Shown here in pieces: positions 16,440 through 27,069 of a stretch of DNA of 64,000 bases. How positions within the stretch are numbered: position 1 is the first letter of the stretch; each line of letters begins with the position of its first letter. This stretch comes from Streptomyces griseoviridis (GTDB lineage: Bacteria > Actinomycetota > Actinomycetes > Streptomycetales > Streptomycetaceae), in assembly GCF_005222485.1 (NCBI RefSeq), contig NZ_CP029078.1:5793501-5857500 (forward strand), in the 5' to 3' direction. The position numbers and the translations under genes were made by a program. The notes below the pieces were generated by a model. That model searched no databases, was not told the DNA's origin, and worked only from the letters and a program-made list of their open reading frames with translations.

Positions 16440-16567
16440 GGCTAAGTCCCTCCGACGGTCAGTGAAGTGCGCGACCAGGCCGCGCCGTACCCGCACACAT
16501 TAGCCCGGTGAGGGGACGTACACGCTCCCCGCGTGCACGCCAGGAGCGAACAGCCGTCGCCGGGCCT

Positions 16568-17212
16568 TCAGTGCTGCTGGTCGGTGCCGTGCAGCGGGAA
16601 GCCGGCGATGCCGCGCCAGGCCAGCGAGGTGAGCAGCTGCACCGCCTGGTCGCGCGGGACGCTGCGGTCGCTGTGCAGCCAGGAGCGGGCCACCACCTGG
16701 GCGAGGCCGCCGAGTCCGGAGGCGAGCAGCATCGATTCGGCCCGGGACAGGCCGGTGTCCTCCGCGATGACCTCGCAGATCGCCTCGGCGCACTCGGTGG
16801 TGACCTTGTCGACGCGCTCGCGGACCGCGGGCTCGTTGGTCAGATCCGACTCGAACACCAGTCGGAAGGCGCCGCCGTCGTCCTCGACGTACGCGAAATA
16901 CGCGTCCATCGTGGCCCGCACCCGCTGCTTGTTGTCGGTCGTCGACGCCAGGGCCGCGCGCACCGCCTGGATCAGCGACTCGCAGTGCTGGTCGAGGAGG
17001 GCCAGGTACAGGTCGAGCTTGCCCGGGAAGTGCTGGTAGAGGACCGGCTTGCTGACACCGGCGCGCTCGGCGATGTCGTCCATCGCCGCCGCGTGGTACC
17101 CCTGGGCCACGAAGACCTCCTGGGCGGCGCCCAGCAGCTGGTTGCGCCGGGCACGGCGCGGCAGGCGTGTGCCGCGCGGGCGTGCCGCCTCTGTCTGCTC
17201 GATGGCTGTCAC
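16568..17212 (-). CDS. TetR-family transcriptional regulator
   Basis: 214 residues. The N-terminal HTH is clear: RRNQLLGAAQEVFVAQGYHAAAMDDIAERAGVSKPVLYQHF split over residues 21-61, ending in the usual VLYQHFPGK. The C-terminal ligand domain contains the family feature RLVFESDLTNEPAVRERV, typical of a conserved actinobacterial subgroup. Ligand and targets are unknown; the adjacent DUF3107 gene is the usual neighbour. GTG 17212 has GGGAGG at 5 nt. The 240-bp gap upstream carries GTGCGCGCGCAC (17288-17299), a palindrome that could serve as its operator. Confidence 0.9.
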   Translation of the reverse strand: MTAIEQTEAARPRGTRLPRRARRNQLLGAAQEVFVAQGYHAAAMDDIAERAGVSKPVLYQHFPGKLDLYLALLDQHCESLIQAVRAALASTTDNKQRVRATMDAYFAYVEDDGGAFRLVFESDLTNEPAVRERVDKVTTECAEAICEVIAEDTGLSRAESMLLASGLGGLAQVVARSWLHSDRSVPRDQAVQLLTSLAWRGIAGFPLHGTDQQH

Positions 17213-17382
17213 GCCGCCTCCCAATGTCGTCCGCGTGCGGTGTGCGCCGCCCGGCCATCGTACTTTTCGGTAACCGTGCTGTGCGCGGTGCGCGCGCACA
17301 ATTTCACGGACCGGACGGCGGCGAAAGCGGCGTAGAAGGTTTCGAATCGGGGTGGAGCGGGCAGCATGGGGCCTCTTCCCGG

Positions 17383-17436
17383 CTCGACGGTGCGCGGCGC
17401 CTCGACGGTGCGGGACGCCTCGGTGGAGCGTGGCGC
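17383..17436. repeat. Three 18-bp tandem repeats
   Basis: 17383-17400, 17401-17418 and 17419-17436, each starting CTCG and ending GGCGC or GACGC. Units 1 and 2 differ at two positions. Confidence 0.8.
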
Positions 17437-17456
17437 GGTCTCCGCGCTGTCCCTCG

Positions 17457-17696
17457 TCAGCGGTAGTCGTCCTCGTCGAGGGAGACGACCCGCGCCTGTT
17501 CGGCGAGATCGCCCTCGTCGGCCCGGTCCCGGTCCGCGCCCTCAGGGCCTTCAGCGCCCTCGGCGGCGTCGTGCTCCGGTGCGACGGCCGTCCGCTGCTC
17601 GGCGGCGTCGTCCTCCGGGACCTCGACGTCGCGCTCGGACGGATCCGGGGTGTCGGTGTCCTCGAAGGTGGTGGGATCGCTCGGGTCGACGGCCAT
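17457..17696 (-). CDS. Small acidic protein
   Basis: 79 residues, strongly acidic and probably disordered (about a third Asp/Glu): starts MAVDPSDPTTFEDTDTPDPS, runs through an AEGAEGPEGADRDRADEGD stretch and ends ARVVSLDEDDYR. The terminal SLDEDDYR is the best-conserved part in Streptomyces homologues I recall. Function unknown. AAGGGAG precedes the ATG. It starts 163 bp from the divergent hydrolase gene, and its 3' flank is the 18-bp repeat tract. Confidence 0.75.
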   Translation of the reverse strand: MAVDPSDPTTFEDTDTPDPSERDVEVPEDDAAEQRTAVAPEHDAAEGAEGPEGADRDRADEGDLAEQARVVSLDEDDYR

Positions 17697-17859
17697 GATG
17701 GGCTCCCTTCCTCTGGGTGTCCCCGGGAGAGCGGGGGCGGTAAGCGGGTGCCCTCCTCCAGAGCCTAGGAGACACGGGGTCCTGACGCTATGCGATGAGC
17801 GCACGATCTGTGATGGCGAACACATGAGCCAGTGCGTGATCGTCTCGTAACATTGCCGC

Positions 17860-18912
17860 ATGTCTTCGACCGAGCTGCCGGCAGAGTCGGCGTCCGTGTC
17901 CAACGTGCTCCCCAGGGTGACGCCCGTCCGGGTCGCCGAGGGCGAGCGTCTCCGGTCGGTCGAGCTGCCCGGATTCACCCTGACGGTCCGGACGAGACCC
18001 GCCACGCGCGCGGGGCTGCCGCCCGCCCTGTTCGTGCACGGCCTCGGCGGCTCCTCGCAGAACTGGTCGGCGCTGATGCGGGAGCTGGAGGACGTCGTCG
18101 ACGGCGAGGCCCTCGACCTGCCGGGGTTCGGCGACTCCCCGCCGCCCGACGACGGCGACTACACCGTCGGCGGCCACGCGCGCGCGGTCGTGCGCCATCT
18201 GGACGCGTCCGGACGCGGTCCCGTCCATCTCTTCGGCAACTCGCTCGGCGGCGCGGTCGCCACCCGGGTCGCCGCGCTGCGCCCCGACCTCGTGCGCACC
18301 CTCACGCTGGTGTCGCCCGCGCTGCCCGAACTGCGCGTCCAGCGCTCCGCGGTGCCCACGGCCCTGGTCGCGGTGCCGGGAGTGGCCCGCCTCTTCACCC
18401 GGTTCACCCGGGAGTGGTCGGCCGAGCAGCGGGTGCGCGGGGTCACGGCGCTCTGCTACGGCGACCCGGGCCGGGTCTCGCCCGACGGGTTCCGCGACGC
18501 GGTGCGGGAGATGGAACGACGGCTCCAACTCCCGTATTTCTGGGACGCGATGACGCGCTCCACGCGCGGCATCGTCAACGCGTACACGCTGGGCGGGCAG
18601 CACGGCCTCTGGCGCCAGGCCGAACGCGTCCTCGCGCCGACCCTGCTCGTCTACGGGGGCCGCGACCAGCTCGTCGCCTTCCGCATGGCCCGCAAGGCGG
18701 CCCGCGCCTTCCGCGACTCCCGGCTGCTCACCCTTCCGGACGCGGGGCACGTGGCGATGATGGAGTACCCGCAGGAAGTGGCCCGCGCCTTCAAGGGGCT
18801 GCTTTCGGACACGGCGGGTGAGGCAGGCGCGTTCGCCGATTCGCGCACCGCCGCCCTTGTGTCCGAGACTGACGGCGGAGACGGGAACGCCGTCGAGAGT
18901 GCGGGGAGCTGA
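17860..18912 (+). CDS. Alpha/beta hydrolase
   Basis: 350 residues. Hydrolase fold with LFVHGLGGSSQNW (oxyanion hole), LDLPGFGDS, nucleophile elbow GNSLGG, acid strand LLVYGGRDQLV and catalytic His in LPDAGHVAMME. An Arg/Phe-rich cap lies at residues 165-225. No close enzyme can be named; an esterase or epoxide-hydrolase-like role is possible. TAACAT stands 6 nt before the ATG and no Shine-Dalgarno site is visible. It heads an operon with the DUF3152 gene, which starts 8 bp after its stop. Confidence 0.87.
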   Translation: MSSTELPAESASVSNVLPRVTPVRVAEGERLRSVELPGFTLTVRTRPATRAGLPPALFVHGLGGSSQNWSALMRELEDVVDGEALDLPGFGDSPPPDDGDYTVGGHARAVVRHLDASGRGPVHLFGNSLGGAVATRVAALRPDLVRTLTLVSPALPELRVQRSAVPTALVAVPGVARLFTRFTREWSAEQRVRGVTALCYGDPGRVSPDGFRDAVREMERRLQLPYFWDAMTRSTRGIVNAYTLGGQHGLWRQAERVLAPTLLVYGGRDQLVAFRMARKAARAFRDSRLLTLPDAGHVAMMEYPQEVARAFKGLLSDTAGEAGAFADSRTAALVSETDGGDGNAVESAGS

Positions 18913-18920
18913 GGGGCTGA

Positions 18921-20669
18921 GTGGGACGCCACAGCCGACGCGGCGCCGAGAAGGCCGTCGCCAAGGAGGAGACCGCGGGTGCCGCGGCGGGCCTAGACAG
19001 CGGGGCCACGGGTTCCGACGGACCGCCACGTCCGGTGCCGGGCGGGCGCCCTGACGGGACGCCACGCCGGGCGGTCGACCCGCTGCCCACCCGACCGGTG
19101 ACCCGAACGGCTGAGGCCGCGTCACATCCCGGCGGCCAAAGGCCGTCGGACGGCCCGTCCGCCCACCGCGGCGGCCCCGGGCGCACGGACACCGCCCCGC
19201 CCCCCGACGCCACCCCGGCGCACGGCGCGCCGCACCTCCAGGACGGCACGCCCGCGCGCGGAGTACCGCGCTTCCAGGACGGCACCCCCGCGCGCGGGGT
19301 GCCCAGGTCCACGGACGGCGGTGTCCCCGCCCGCGGAGTTCCGCGCGGAGTGGACGGTGCTCCGGTGGGCGGTGCTGCGGTGGGCGGTGCGCCCCGAGCG
19401 GCCGACGGCGGGTCGGCGCGCGGCGCGCCACTCCTCGCCGACGGCACACCGGCGCGCGGCGTCCCGCGTTTCACGGAGGGCGGCTCCCCCGCGCGCGGCG
19501 TGTCGCAGACGCAGGACGGCGCGCCCGGCCGCGCCGGACGCCCCGGCGGTACGCCTCCGCACGGCACCCCGCGGGTCCGCGGCGGCCACCCCGAGCAGCG
19601 TGAACCGGGCGGCGGCTGGGGCGAGAACGCCGGTCGTGCGGGCACGGCGGGGCCCGCCATACCGGGGCAGCGGCACGTCTCCGCGCACGGACCGCGGCAG
19701 GAGTACGTCGACGCCTTCGAAGCCGACGCCGACACCCCCGGCACCACCGACACCGCCGTCGGCGGCGAGTCTTCGGCGCCCAGGACCGCCACCACCCGCG
19801 GCGACCGCTTCGGTGCCGGTCCCGCCGCCGGGAAGGGCGACGGCAAGCCACCGGCCGGCCTCCCGCTCACGTCCGCCGGGGGCGGCAAGGGGCGCGCCTT
19901 CACCGGCATCGCCGCCGCGGCCGTCACCACCGTGCTCGCCGTCGTCGTCGCGGGGCAGGTCGCCGACGGGCAGGAGAACGGCGGGGTCCGCTCGGCCGCG
20001 GGCAAGGGGCAGGGCGCGCAGCGCGGGGACGGGCGGCCGACGCCGTCCGTGGCGCCGCGTGCGGTGGCGCTGACGTACGCGCAGAAGATGGCCGAGAAGT
20101 ATCCGCTGAGCGCCACCCTCGAAGGGCCGGGGGAGTTCACCGTGATGCCCGGGGGCGCCGAGGCGCCGGGCAAGGGCGAGAAGTTCACGTACCGGGTGGA
20201 CGTCGAGCGCGGGCTCGGTCTCGACGGTGAGCTGTTCGCCGAGGCGGTGCAGAAGACCCTCAACGACGACCGGAGCTGGGCGCACGACGGCGACCGCACC
20301 TTCGAGCGCGTCGCCTCCGACGACCCGGACTTCGTCGTCACCCTCGCCAGCCCCGGCACCACCGACGCGTGGTGCGAGAAGTCGGGCCTCGACATCACCC
20401 TGGACAACGTCTCGTGTGACTCGGCCCTCACCGAGCGCGTGATGATCAACGCCTACCGGTGGGCCCAGGGCTCGACGACCTACGGTGATCAAATTCACGC
20501 CTACCGGCAGATGCTGATCAACCACGAGGTCGGTCACCGGCTCGGCCACACCCATGTGAGCTGCGAGAACGACGGCGATCTGGCACCGGTCATGCAGCAG
20601 CAGACCAAGTTCCTCGACCACGACGGAATCCACTGCCTGCCCAACCCGTGGCCCTATCCCAGGAGTTGA
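18921..20669 (+). CDS. DUF3152 zincin-like membrane-anchored protein
   Basis: 582 residues. Three parts: a disordered N-terminus (about 1-320) containing eight or so degenerate 12-residue units of the form DGTPARGVPRF; a single membrane span (GIAAAAVTTVLAVVVAG, about 332-350); and an extracytoplasmic DUF3152 domain with HEVGHRLGHTHVSC, an HExGHxLGH-type zinc site (the first residue pair is HE, third ligand H), plus a paired Cys and CLPNPWP end. The motif predicts a metalloprotease but activity is unproven. The GTG start has GAGGGG just upstream and follows the hydrolase gene by 8 bp. Confidence 0.85.
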   Translation: MGRHSRRGAEKAVAKEETAGAAAGLDSGATGSDGPPRPVPGGRPDGTPRRAVDPLPTRPVTRTAEAASHPGGQRPSDGPSAHRGGPGRTDTAPPPDATPAHGAPHLQDGTPARGVPRFQDGTPARGVPRSTDGGVPARGVPRGVDGAPVGGAAVGGAPRAADGGSARGAPLLADGTPARGVPRFTEGGSPARGVSQTQDGAPGRAGRPGGTPPHGTPRVRGGHPEQREPGGGWGENAGRAGTAGPAIPGQRHVSAHGPRQEYVDAFEADADTPGTTDTAVGGESSAPRTATTRGDRFGAGPAAGKGDGKPPAGLPLTSAGGGKGRAFTGIAAAAVTTVLAVVVAGQVADGQENGGVRSAAGKGQGAQRGDGRPTPSVAPRAVALTYAQKMAEKYPLSATLEGPGEFTVMPGGAEAPGKGEKFTYRVDVERGLGLDGELFAEAVQKTLNDDRSWAHDGDRTFERVASDDPDFVVTLASPGTTDAWCEKSGLDITLDNVSCDSALTERVMINAYRWAQGSTTYGDQIHAYRQMLINHEVGHRLGHTHVSCENDGDLAPVMQQQTKFLDHDGIHCLPNPWPYPRS

Positions 20670-20689
20670 CGGAGGCCACCGGGGTCACA

Positions 20690-20718
20690 TTGACATGCGC
20701 AGAAAGTTCCTTCATATT
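20690..20718 (+). promoter_or_regulatory. Consensus-like promoter
   Basis: TTGACA (20690-20695), 17 bp, CATATT (20713-20718). The best -35 in the window; it predicts a start at 20725-20726, exactly at the ATG of the small ORF. Confidence 0.7.
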
Positions 20719-20725
20719 TCTGGGC

Positions 20726-20818
20726 ATGTCGCCCCGTCCCGCCTCCGTCCGCGCAGCTTTCGAGCTGGCGCTGATCGGCGTGACCCCACTCTGCGTGGCG
20801 GACATTCTCTGTAGCTGA
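20726..20818 (+). CDS. Candidate 30-residue leader peptide
   Basis: MSPRPASVRAAFELALIG and then a Cys-containing end, LCVADILCS. The ATG lies 7 nt after the -10 hexamer, so the transcript would be leaderless. Small Cys-bearing peptides upstream of transport or sulfur genes are known in Streptomyces as putative attenuation leaders; that this is one is inference. It precedes the peptide importer operon by 174 bp. Confidence 0.45.
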   Translation: MSPRPASVRAAFELALIGVTPLCVADILCS

Positions 20819-20992
20819 CGCGCGCCCCTGGCGTCCGCGTCGCGAACCTCTCTCTCCCTGCCATGACCCTGTCGTGGCCTTCGACGACCTGACGCACGGG
20901 CAGACGTCTGTTCACTTTCGTCTCACTCCTCGTCCAACTGTCTCAGCATTCGGTCCATTCGGTCCGAACCCCCACGAGAGGTCGTCCTTCCG

Positions 20993-22720
20993 ATGCGTCA
21001 ACCGTCCCCCAGAGCGCGCCGCGTGGCCGTGGCGACCGTCAGCCTGGTCATGGCAGCGGGCGTCGCCGCCTGCGGGCCCGAGGACTCCGAGGGCAAGGAC
21101 GCCAAGGCATCCACCGGCGGCTCCACGCCCCACAAGGGCGGCACGCTGTCGGTCCTGAACGCCAACGCGCAGCAGGATTTCGACCCCGCCCGCCTCTACA
21201 CCTCCGGCGGCGGAAACGTCCCCTCCCTGGTCTTCCGCACCCTCACCACCCGCAACCGCGAGAACGGCGCCGCGGGCGCCAAGGTCGTGCCCGACCTCGC
21301 CACCGACACCGGACGCGCCAACAAGGACGCGACGGTGTGGACGTACACCTTGAAGAAGGGCCTCACGTACGAGGACGGCACGCCCATCACCTCCGCCGAC
21401 ATCAAGTACGGCATCGAGCGGTCCTTCGCGCCCGAGCTGTCCGGCGGCGCCCCCTACCTGCGGGACTGGCTGGTCGGCGCCGCCGACTACCAGGGCCCCT
21501 ACAAGGACAAGAAGGGGCTCTCGGCGATCGAGACGCCCGACGACCTGACCATCGTCTTCCACCTGAACAAGCCCGAGGGCGAGTTCCCCTACCTGGCCAC
21601 CCAGACGCAGTTCACGCCCGTCCCGAAGGCCAAGGACACCGGAACCAAGTACGAGGAGCACCCGGTCTCCTCCGGCCCCTACAAGGTCGTCAAGAACGAG
21701 AACGACGGTGAGCACCTCGTCCTCGAACGGAACCCGCACTGGTCCGCCGCCACCGACGACCAGCGCAAGGCCTACCCGGACCGCATCGACGTCACCTCGG
21801 GGCTCGACTCCTCCGTGATCAACCAGCGGCTGTCCGCGTCCCAGGGCGCCGACGCGGCCGCCGTCACCACCGACACCAACCTCGGCCCGGCCGAACTCGC
21901 CAAGGTCACGGGCGACAAGGCGCTGGCCGCGCGGGTCGGCACCGGGCACTTCGGCTACACCAACTACATCGCCTTCAACCCGAAGGTGAAGCCGTTCGAC
22001 GACCCCAAGGTGCGCCAGGCGATCTCGTACGCCGTCGACCGCTCCTCGGTGGTCAACGCGGCCGGCGGGTCCGCGCTCGCCGAGGCCGCGACCACCTTCC
22101 TGCCCGACCAGAAGTCCTTCGGGTACACGCCCTACGACCTCTTCCCGGCGGGTGCCTCGGGCAACGCGGCCAAGGCGAAGGAGCTGCTGAAGGAGGCCGG
22201 TCACCCCGACGGGATCACCGTCACCCTGACCCACTCCAACAGCAAGGACTTCGAGACCAGCCCCGAGATCGCGACCGCCCTCCAGGACGCGTTGAAGAAG
22301 GCGGGCATCACCGTCAAGCTCCAGGGCCTTGAGGAGAACGACTACGGCGACAAGATCCGCAACGTGAAGACCGAGCCCGGCTTCTTCCTCGCCCACTGGG
22401 GTGCCGACTGGCCCTCCGGCGGCCCGTTCCTCGCCCCGATCTTCGACGGCCGGCAGATCGTCAAGGACGGCGCGAACTTCAACACGGGCCTCCTCAACGA
22501 TGAGTCCGTCAATGACGAGATTGACTCGATCAACAAGTTGACCGACCTTGACGAGGCCGCCAAGAGGTGGGGTGCACTGGACAAGAAGATCGCCGAACAG
22601 GCGCTGACCGTCCCGCTGTTCCACCCCGTCTACAAGCGGCTGTACGGCAAGGACGTCAAGAACATCGTGATCAGCGACTGGACCGGCGTCCTCGACATCT
22701 CCCAGGTCGCGGTGAAGTAG
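20993..22720 (+). CDS. Oligopeptide ABC transporter, substrate-binding lipoprotein
   Basis: 575 residues. Type II lipoprotein signal with lipobox GVAAC (Cys 27), then the SBP_bac_5 fold: GGTLSVLNANAQQDFDPA, the long domain typical of DppA/OppA, YTLKKGLTYEDGTPITSADIKYGIERS (family signature region), and C-terminal VPLFHPVYKRLYG. It captures peptides (or a similar solute) outside the membrane for the two permeases and the ATPase encoded next. Lys content is high for this genome. ATG 20993 has GAGAGG about 11 nt upstream. First gene of a four-gene operon. Confidence 0.9.
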   Translation: MRQPSPRARRVAVATVSLVMAAGVAACGPEDSEGKDAKASTGGSTPHKGGTLSVLNANAQQDFDPARLYTSGGGNVPSLVFRTLTTRNRENGAAGAKVVPDLATDTGRANKDATVWTYTLKKGLTYEDGTPITSADIKYGIERSFAPELSGGAPYLRDWLVGAADYQGPYKDKKGLSAIETPDDLTIVFHLNKPEGEFPYLATQTQFTPVPKAKDTGTKYEEHPVSSGPYKVVKNENDGEHLVLERNPHWSAATDDQRKAYPDRIDVTSGLDSSVINQRLSASQGADAAAVTTDTNLGPAELAKVTGDKALAARVGTGHFGYTNYIAFNPKVKPFDDPKVRQAISYAVDRSSVVNAAGGSALAEAATTFLPDQKSFGYTPYDLFPAGASGNAAKAKELLKEAGHPDGITVTLTHSNSKDFETSPEIATALQDALKKAGITVKLQGLEENDYGDKIRNVKTEPGFFLAHWGADWPSGGPFLAPIFDGRQIVKDGANFNTGLLNDESVNDEIDSINKLTDLDEAAKRWGALDKKIAEQALTVPLFHPVYKRLYGKDVKNIVISDWTGVLDISQVAVK

Positions 22721-22724
22721 CGCC

Positions 22725-23810
22725 GTGAGCGAGGCACTTGTCGCCGCCGAGGCCGCCGGCACGGGCGTGGAGCCCGTCCCGGCGGCCTCGGGGGCCCGTC
22801 AGTTCTGGCGGCGGCTGCGGACGCAGCGCGCCGCCCTCGTCGCGGCCGCCGTCGTCGCCCTGCTGCTCCTGGTCGCGCTCGCCGCGCCGCTGCTCACCGC
22901 CCTGGAGGGCCAGGACCCGACCAGCTACCACCCCGCGCTGATCGACTCCGCGCGCGGGGGCGTGCCGACCGGTTCGCTCGGAGGCGTCTCCGCCGACCAC
23001 TGGCTCGGCGTCGAACCGCAGACCGGCCGCGACCTGTTCGCGCGGCTGGTCCACGGGGCGCGGGTCTCCCTCGGGGTCGCGTTCGCGGCGACCGCCGTCC
23101 AGGTCGCGATCGGCGTCACCATCGGAGTGGCGTCCGCGCTCGGCTCTCGATGGGTTGATCAACTGTTGAGCCGGCTCACCGACATCATCGTGGCGATGCC
23201 GTTGATGATCATGTCGTTGGCGCTGCTCGCGATCGTCCCGTCGAGCTTCCCGCGGCCGGTCCTGGTCGCCCTGGTCATCGGCCTGATCGCCTGGGGCAAC
23301 ATCGCCAAGATCGTGCGCGCCCAGACGCTCACCCTGAAGGGCCTCGACTACGTGTCCGCCGCCCGGCTCAGCGGCTGGGGCACCCTGCGCATCGCCCGCC
23401 GCGAACTGCTGCCGGGACTCGCCGCGCCCGTCATCACCTACGCGGCGCTCCTGGTCCCGATGAACATCACCGTCGAGGCGGCCCTCTCCTTCCTCGGCGT
23501 CGGCGTCAAGCCGCCGACCCCGTCCTGGGGACAGATGCTCACCGCCGCCGACGTCTGGTACCAGGCGGCCCCGCAGTACCTGCTCCTGCCGGCCGGCGCC
23601 CTGTTCGTCACCGTGCTCGCCCTGACCGTCCTCGGCGACGGCGTCCGCACCGCCCTCGACCCCCGCGCGGCCTCCCGGCTGCGGGTGGGCACGGGCCGCA
23701 GGCGCGAGAAGAAGGCGACGGCGACCGGCGAACGGGCCGGCGGCACCTCCGTCGGCCAGGACGGCGGCACGTCCGCCGCGGACACGACCACCGGAGGTAC
23801 CGCGTCATGA
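22725..23810 (+). CDS. Peptide ABC transporter permease (DppC/OppC-like)
   Basis: 361 residues, six membrane helices with the OppC-type N-terminal TM segment (ALVAAAVVALLLLVALAAPLL) and the periplasmic loop DHWLGVEPQTGRDLFARLVHGARVS. The coupling-helix EAA motif is ARLSGWGTLRIARRELLPG. C-terminal LDPRAASRLR is followed by a Gly/Thr-rich disordered tail. It starts 5 bp after the binding-protein gene and overlaps the next permease by 4 bp, so the operon is tightly coupled. Note that here the C-type permease gene comes before the B-type, the reverse of the usual dpp/opp order. Confidence 0.9.
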   Translation: MSEALVAAEAAGTGVEPVPAASGARQFWRRLRTQRAALVAAAVVALLLLVALAAPLLTALEGQDPTSYHPALIDSARGGVPTGSLGGVSADHWLGVEPQTGRDLFARLVHGARVSLGVAFAATAVQVAIGVTIGVASALGSRWVDQLLSRLTDIIVAMPLMIMSLALLAIVPSSFPRPVLVALVIGLIAWGNIAKIVRAQTLTLKGLDYVSAARLSGWGTLRIARRELLPGLAAPVITYAALLVPMNITVEAALSFLGVGVKPPTPSWGQMLTAADVWYQAAPQYLLLPAGALFVTVLALTVLGDGVRTALDPRAASRLRVGTGRRREKKATATGERAGGTSVGQDGGTSAADTTTGGTAS

Positions 23811-24801
23811 ACGGCTTCGGCGGCTTTCTGCTGCGCCGCGCCGTCGGCACCGTCATCACCCTGCTCGCCATCTCGGTGATCGTCTACGTCGTCTTCTACG
23901 TCACCCCGGGCAACGTCGCCCAGATCACCTGCGGCCCGCGCTGCTCCCCGGCCCAGGTGCACCAGGTCGCCGAACAGCTCCGCCTCGACGATCCGCTGTA
24001 CGCGCGCTACGCGGACTTCCTCCAGGGCCTGTTCGTCGGCCACGACTACTCGACCGGCACCTCCGTCGAGCACTGCTCGGCCCCCTGCCTCGGCCTGTCG
24101 TACCAGACCGACCAGCAGGTCACCGCGCTGATCCTGACGAAGCTGCCGGTCAGCCTCTCCCTGGTGCTCGGCGCGATGGTGCTCTGGCTGCTGCTCGGCG
24201 TCGGCACCGGAGTGCTCTCCGCCTGGCGCCGCGGCCGCCTCTCGGAGCGGGTGCTGACCGCCGTCACCCTCGCGGGAACGGCCACGCCCGTCTTCGTCAT
24301 CGGCCTGGTCCTCATGATCGTCGTCTGCGGGGAGCTGCGGCTGCTGCCGTTCCCGCAGTACGTGAACCTCACCGACGACCCCGAGCAGTGGGCGTGGAAC
24401 CTGCTGCTGCCCTGGCTGTCGCTCGCCCTCATCGAGGCCGCCACGTTCGCCCGGCTGACCCGCGCGTCGATGCTGGAGACACTGGCCGAGGACCACATCC
24501 GCACCTTCCGCGCGTACGGCGTCGGCGAGCGCTCCGTCATCGGACGGCACGCCCTGCGCGGGGCGTTCGCGCCGGTCATCGCCCTCAACGCGAACAACGT
24601 CGGCTCCGCGGTCGGCGGCGCGGTCCTCACCGAGACCCTCTTCGGACTGCCCGGCATCGGACAGGAACTGGTCCACGCCGTCAACGTCGTCGACCTGCCG
24701 GTGGTCGTCGGCATGGTCCTGGTCATCGGCTTCTTCGTGGTCCTCGCCAACGCCGTCGCGGACGTGCTGTACGCGGTGGCCGACCGACGGGTGGTACTGG
24801 C

Positions 24802-24805
<4 letters not shown>
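23807..24805 (+). CDS. Peptide ABC transporter permease (DppB/OppB-like)
   Basis: 332 residues. OppB-type sequence: LLRRAVGTVITLLAISVIVYVVF at the N-terminus, a shortened external loop with CGPRCSPAQ and CSAPC (two Cys pairs that could form disulfides, unusual for the family), and the EAA loop EDHIRTFRAYGVGERSVIGRHALRG split across residues 226-250. Six helices predicted. Pairs with the preceding permease to form the transmembrane pore. ATGA overlap on both sides. Confidence 0.9.
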
Positions 24806-26394
<1,589 letters not shown>

Positions 26395-27069
26395 CCGGGG
26401 GGCGCCCTGCCGGGCCGACGAGTGCCGCGAGCGGCGGTACGTCGGTCCGGTGGGGGGCGGGGTCCGCTGGTCCGTCGGTCCGGTGGGGGGGAGGGGGGCG
26501 GCGTCCGCTGGTCCGCTGGTCGGCTGTCCGCTGCTCGACTGGGCCGTCGCCTTGTAGCCCTCTATAGCCCTGTCGCCCCGCCGATTGGCCGATCTGTTGG
26601 TCCGTCGGGGTGCGGAGTGACCGTCCGCGGTCCGGCGGAGGATCGATACGCCGGGCTGCGGGGTGCGGAGTGTGGACTGCCGAGTGCCGAGTGCTGATCC
26701 CCGGTGCCCGTCGGGAGCCCCCCGGCTGGGGCCGGTCCGGTGGCGGCCGTCGAGTACCTCCGGGGCCGTTCGGAGCCTGCGGGCGCCGTCCGGGCGGTGT
26801 TCGGGCGGTGTTCGGGACACCGTCCGGGCGGTGTTCGGGGCGTGGTCCTGGACGCCGACAAGCCTGGGCCCTGGCCTGACGTGGCGTGATCGGTTGATCT
26901 CCTAGCGCCATCGAACGCGACCCGCACGGGAAAGTTACGACCGTTCACCCCTTTTGGTGGCGCGACGGACAACCGTCCGTCGCGCCACCACCTTGTCCGC
27001 ATACGTTCGTCCCGCTGCGAGCCGCTGGACCAACGGCGGCTCCCCATACGGGAGATCGGGGGTGCACAC
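26395..27069. other. 675-bp spacer with G-rich repeats and a perfect hairpin
   Basis: No supportable gene on either strand. 26435-26530 has two imperfect copies of GTCGGTCCGGTGGGGGG followed by GTCCGCTGGTCC. 26795-26845 repeats GGGCGGTGTTCGGG three times. 26655-26700 repeats GTGCCGAGTGC-like words. A 16-bp hairpin lies at 26955-26990 (listed separately). The last 70 bp probably hold the promoter of the glycosyltransferase operon. Confidence 0.65.
26955..26990. other. Perfect 16-bp inverted repeat
   Basis: TGGTGGCGCGACGGAC, loop AACC, GTCCGTCGCGCCACCA. About 80 bp before the glycosyltransferase GTG. It could terminate upstream transcription, be a protein site, or form a 5'-UTR structure; CTTTT lies just before it on the plus strand. 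Confidence 0.75.

Larger units (their letters stand above)
20670..20992 (+). promoter_or_regulatory. Leader region of the peptide ABC operon
   Basis: 323 bp containing a consensus promoter (20690-20718), a 30-codon ORF (20726-20818) and 174 bp more before the binding-protein gene. The last part has a direct repeat CATTCGGTC/CATTCGGTC near 20948-20967 and GAGAGG as ribosome-binding site. No clear terminator hairpin was found in it. Confidence 0.55.
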
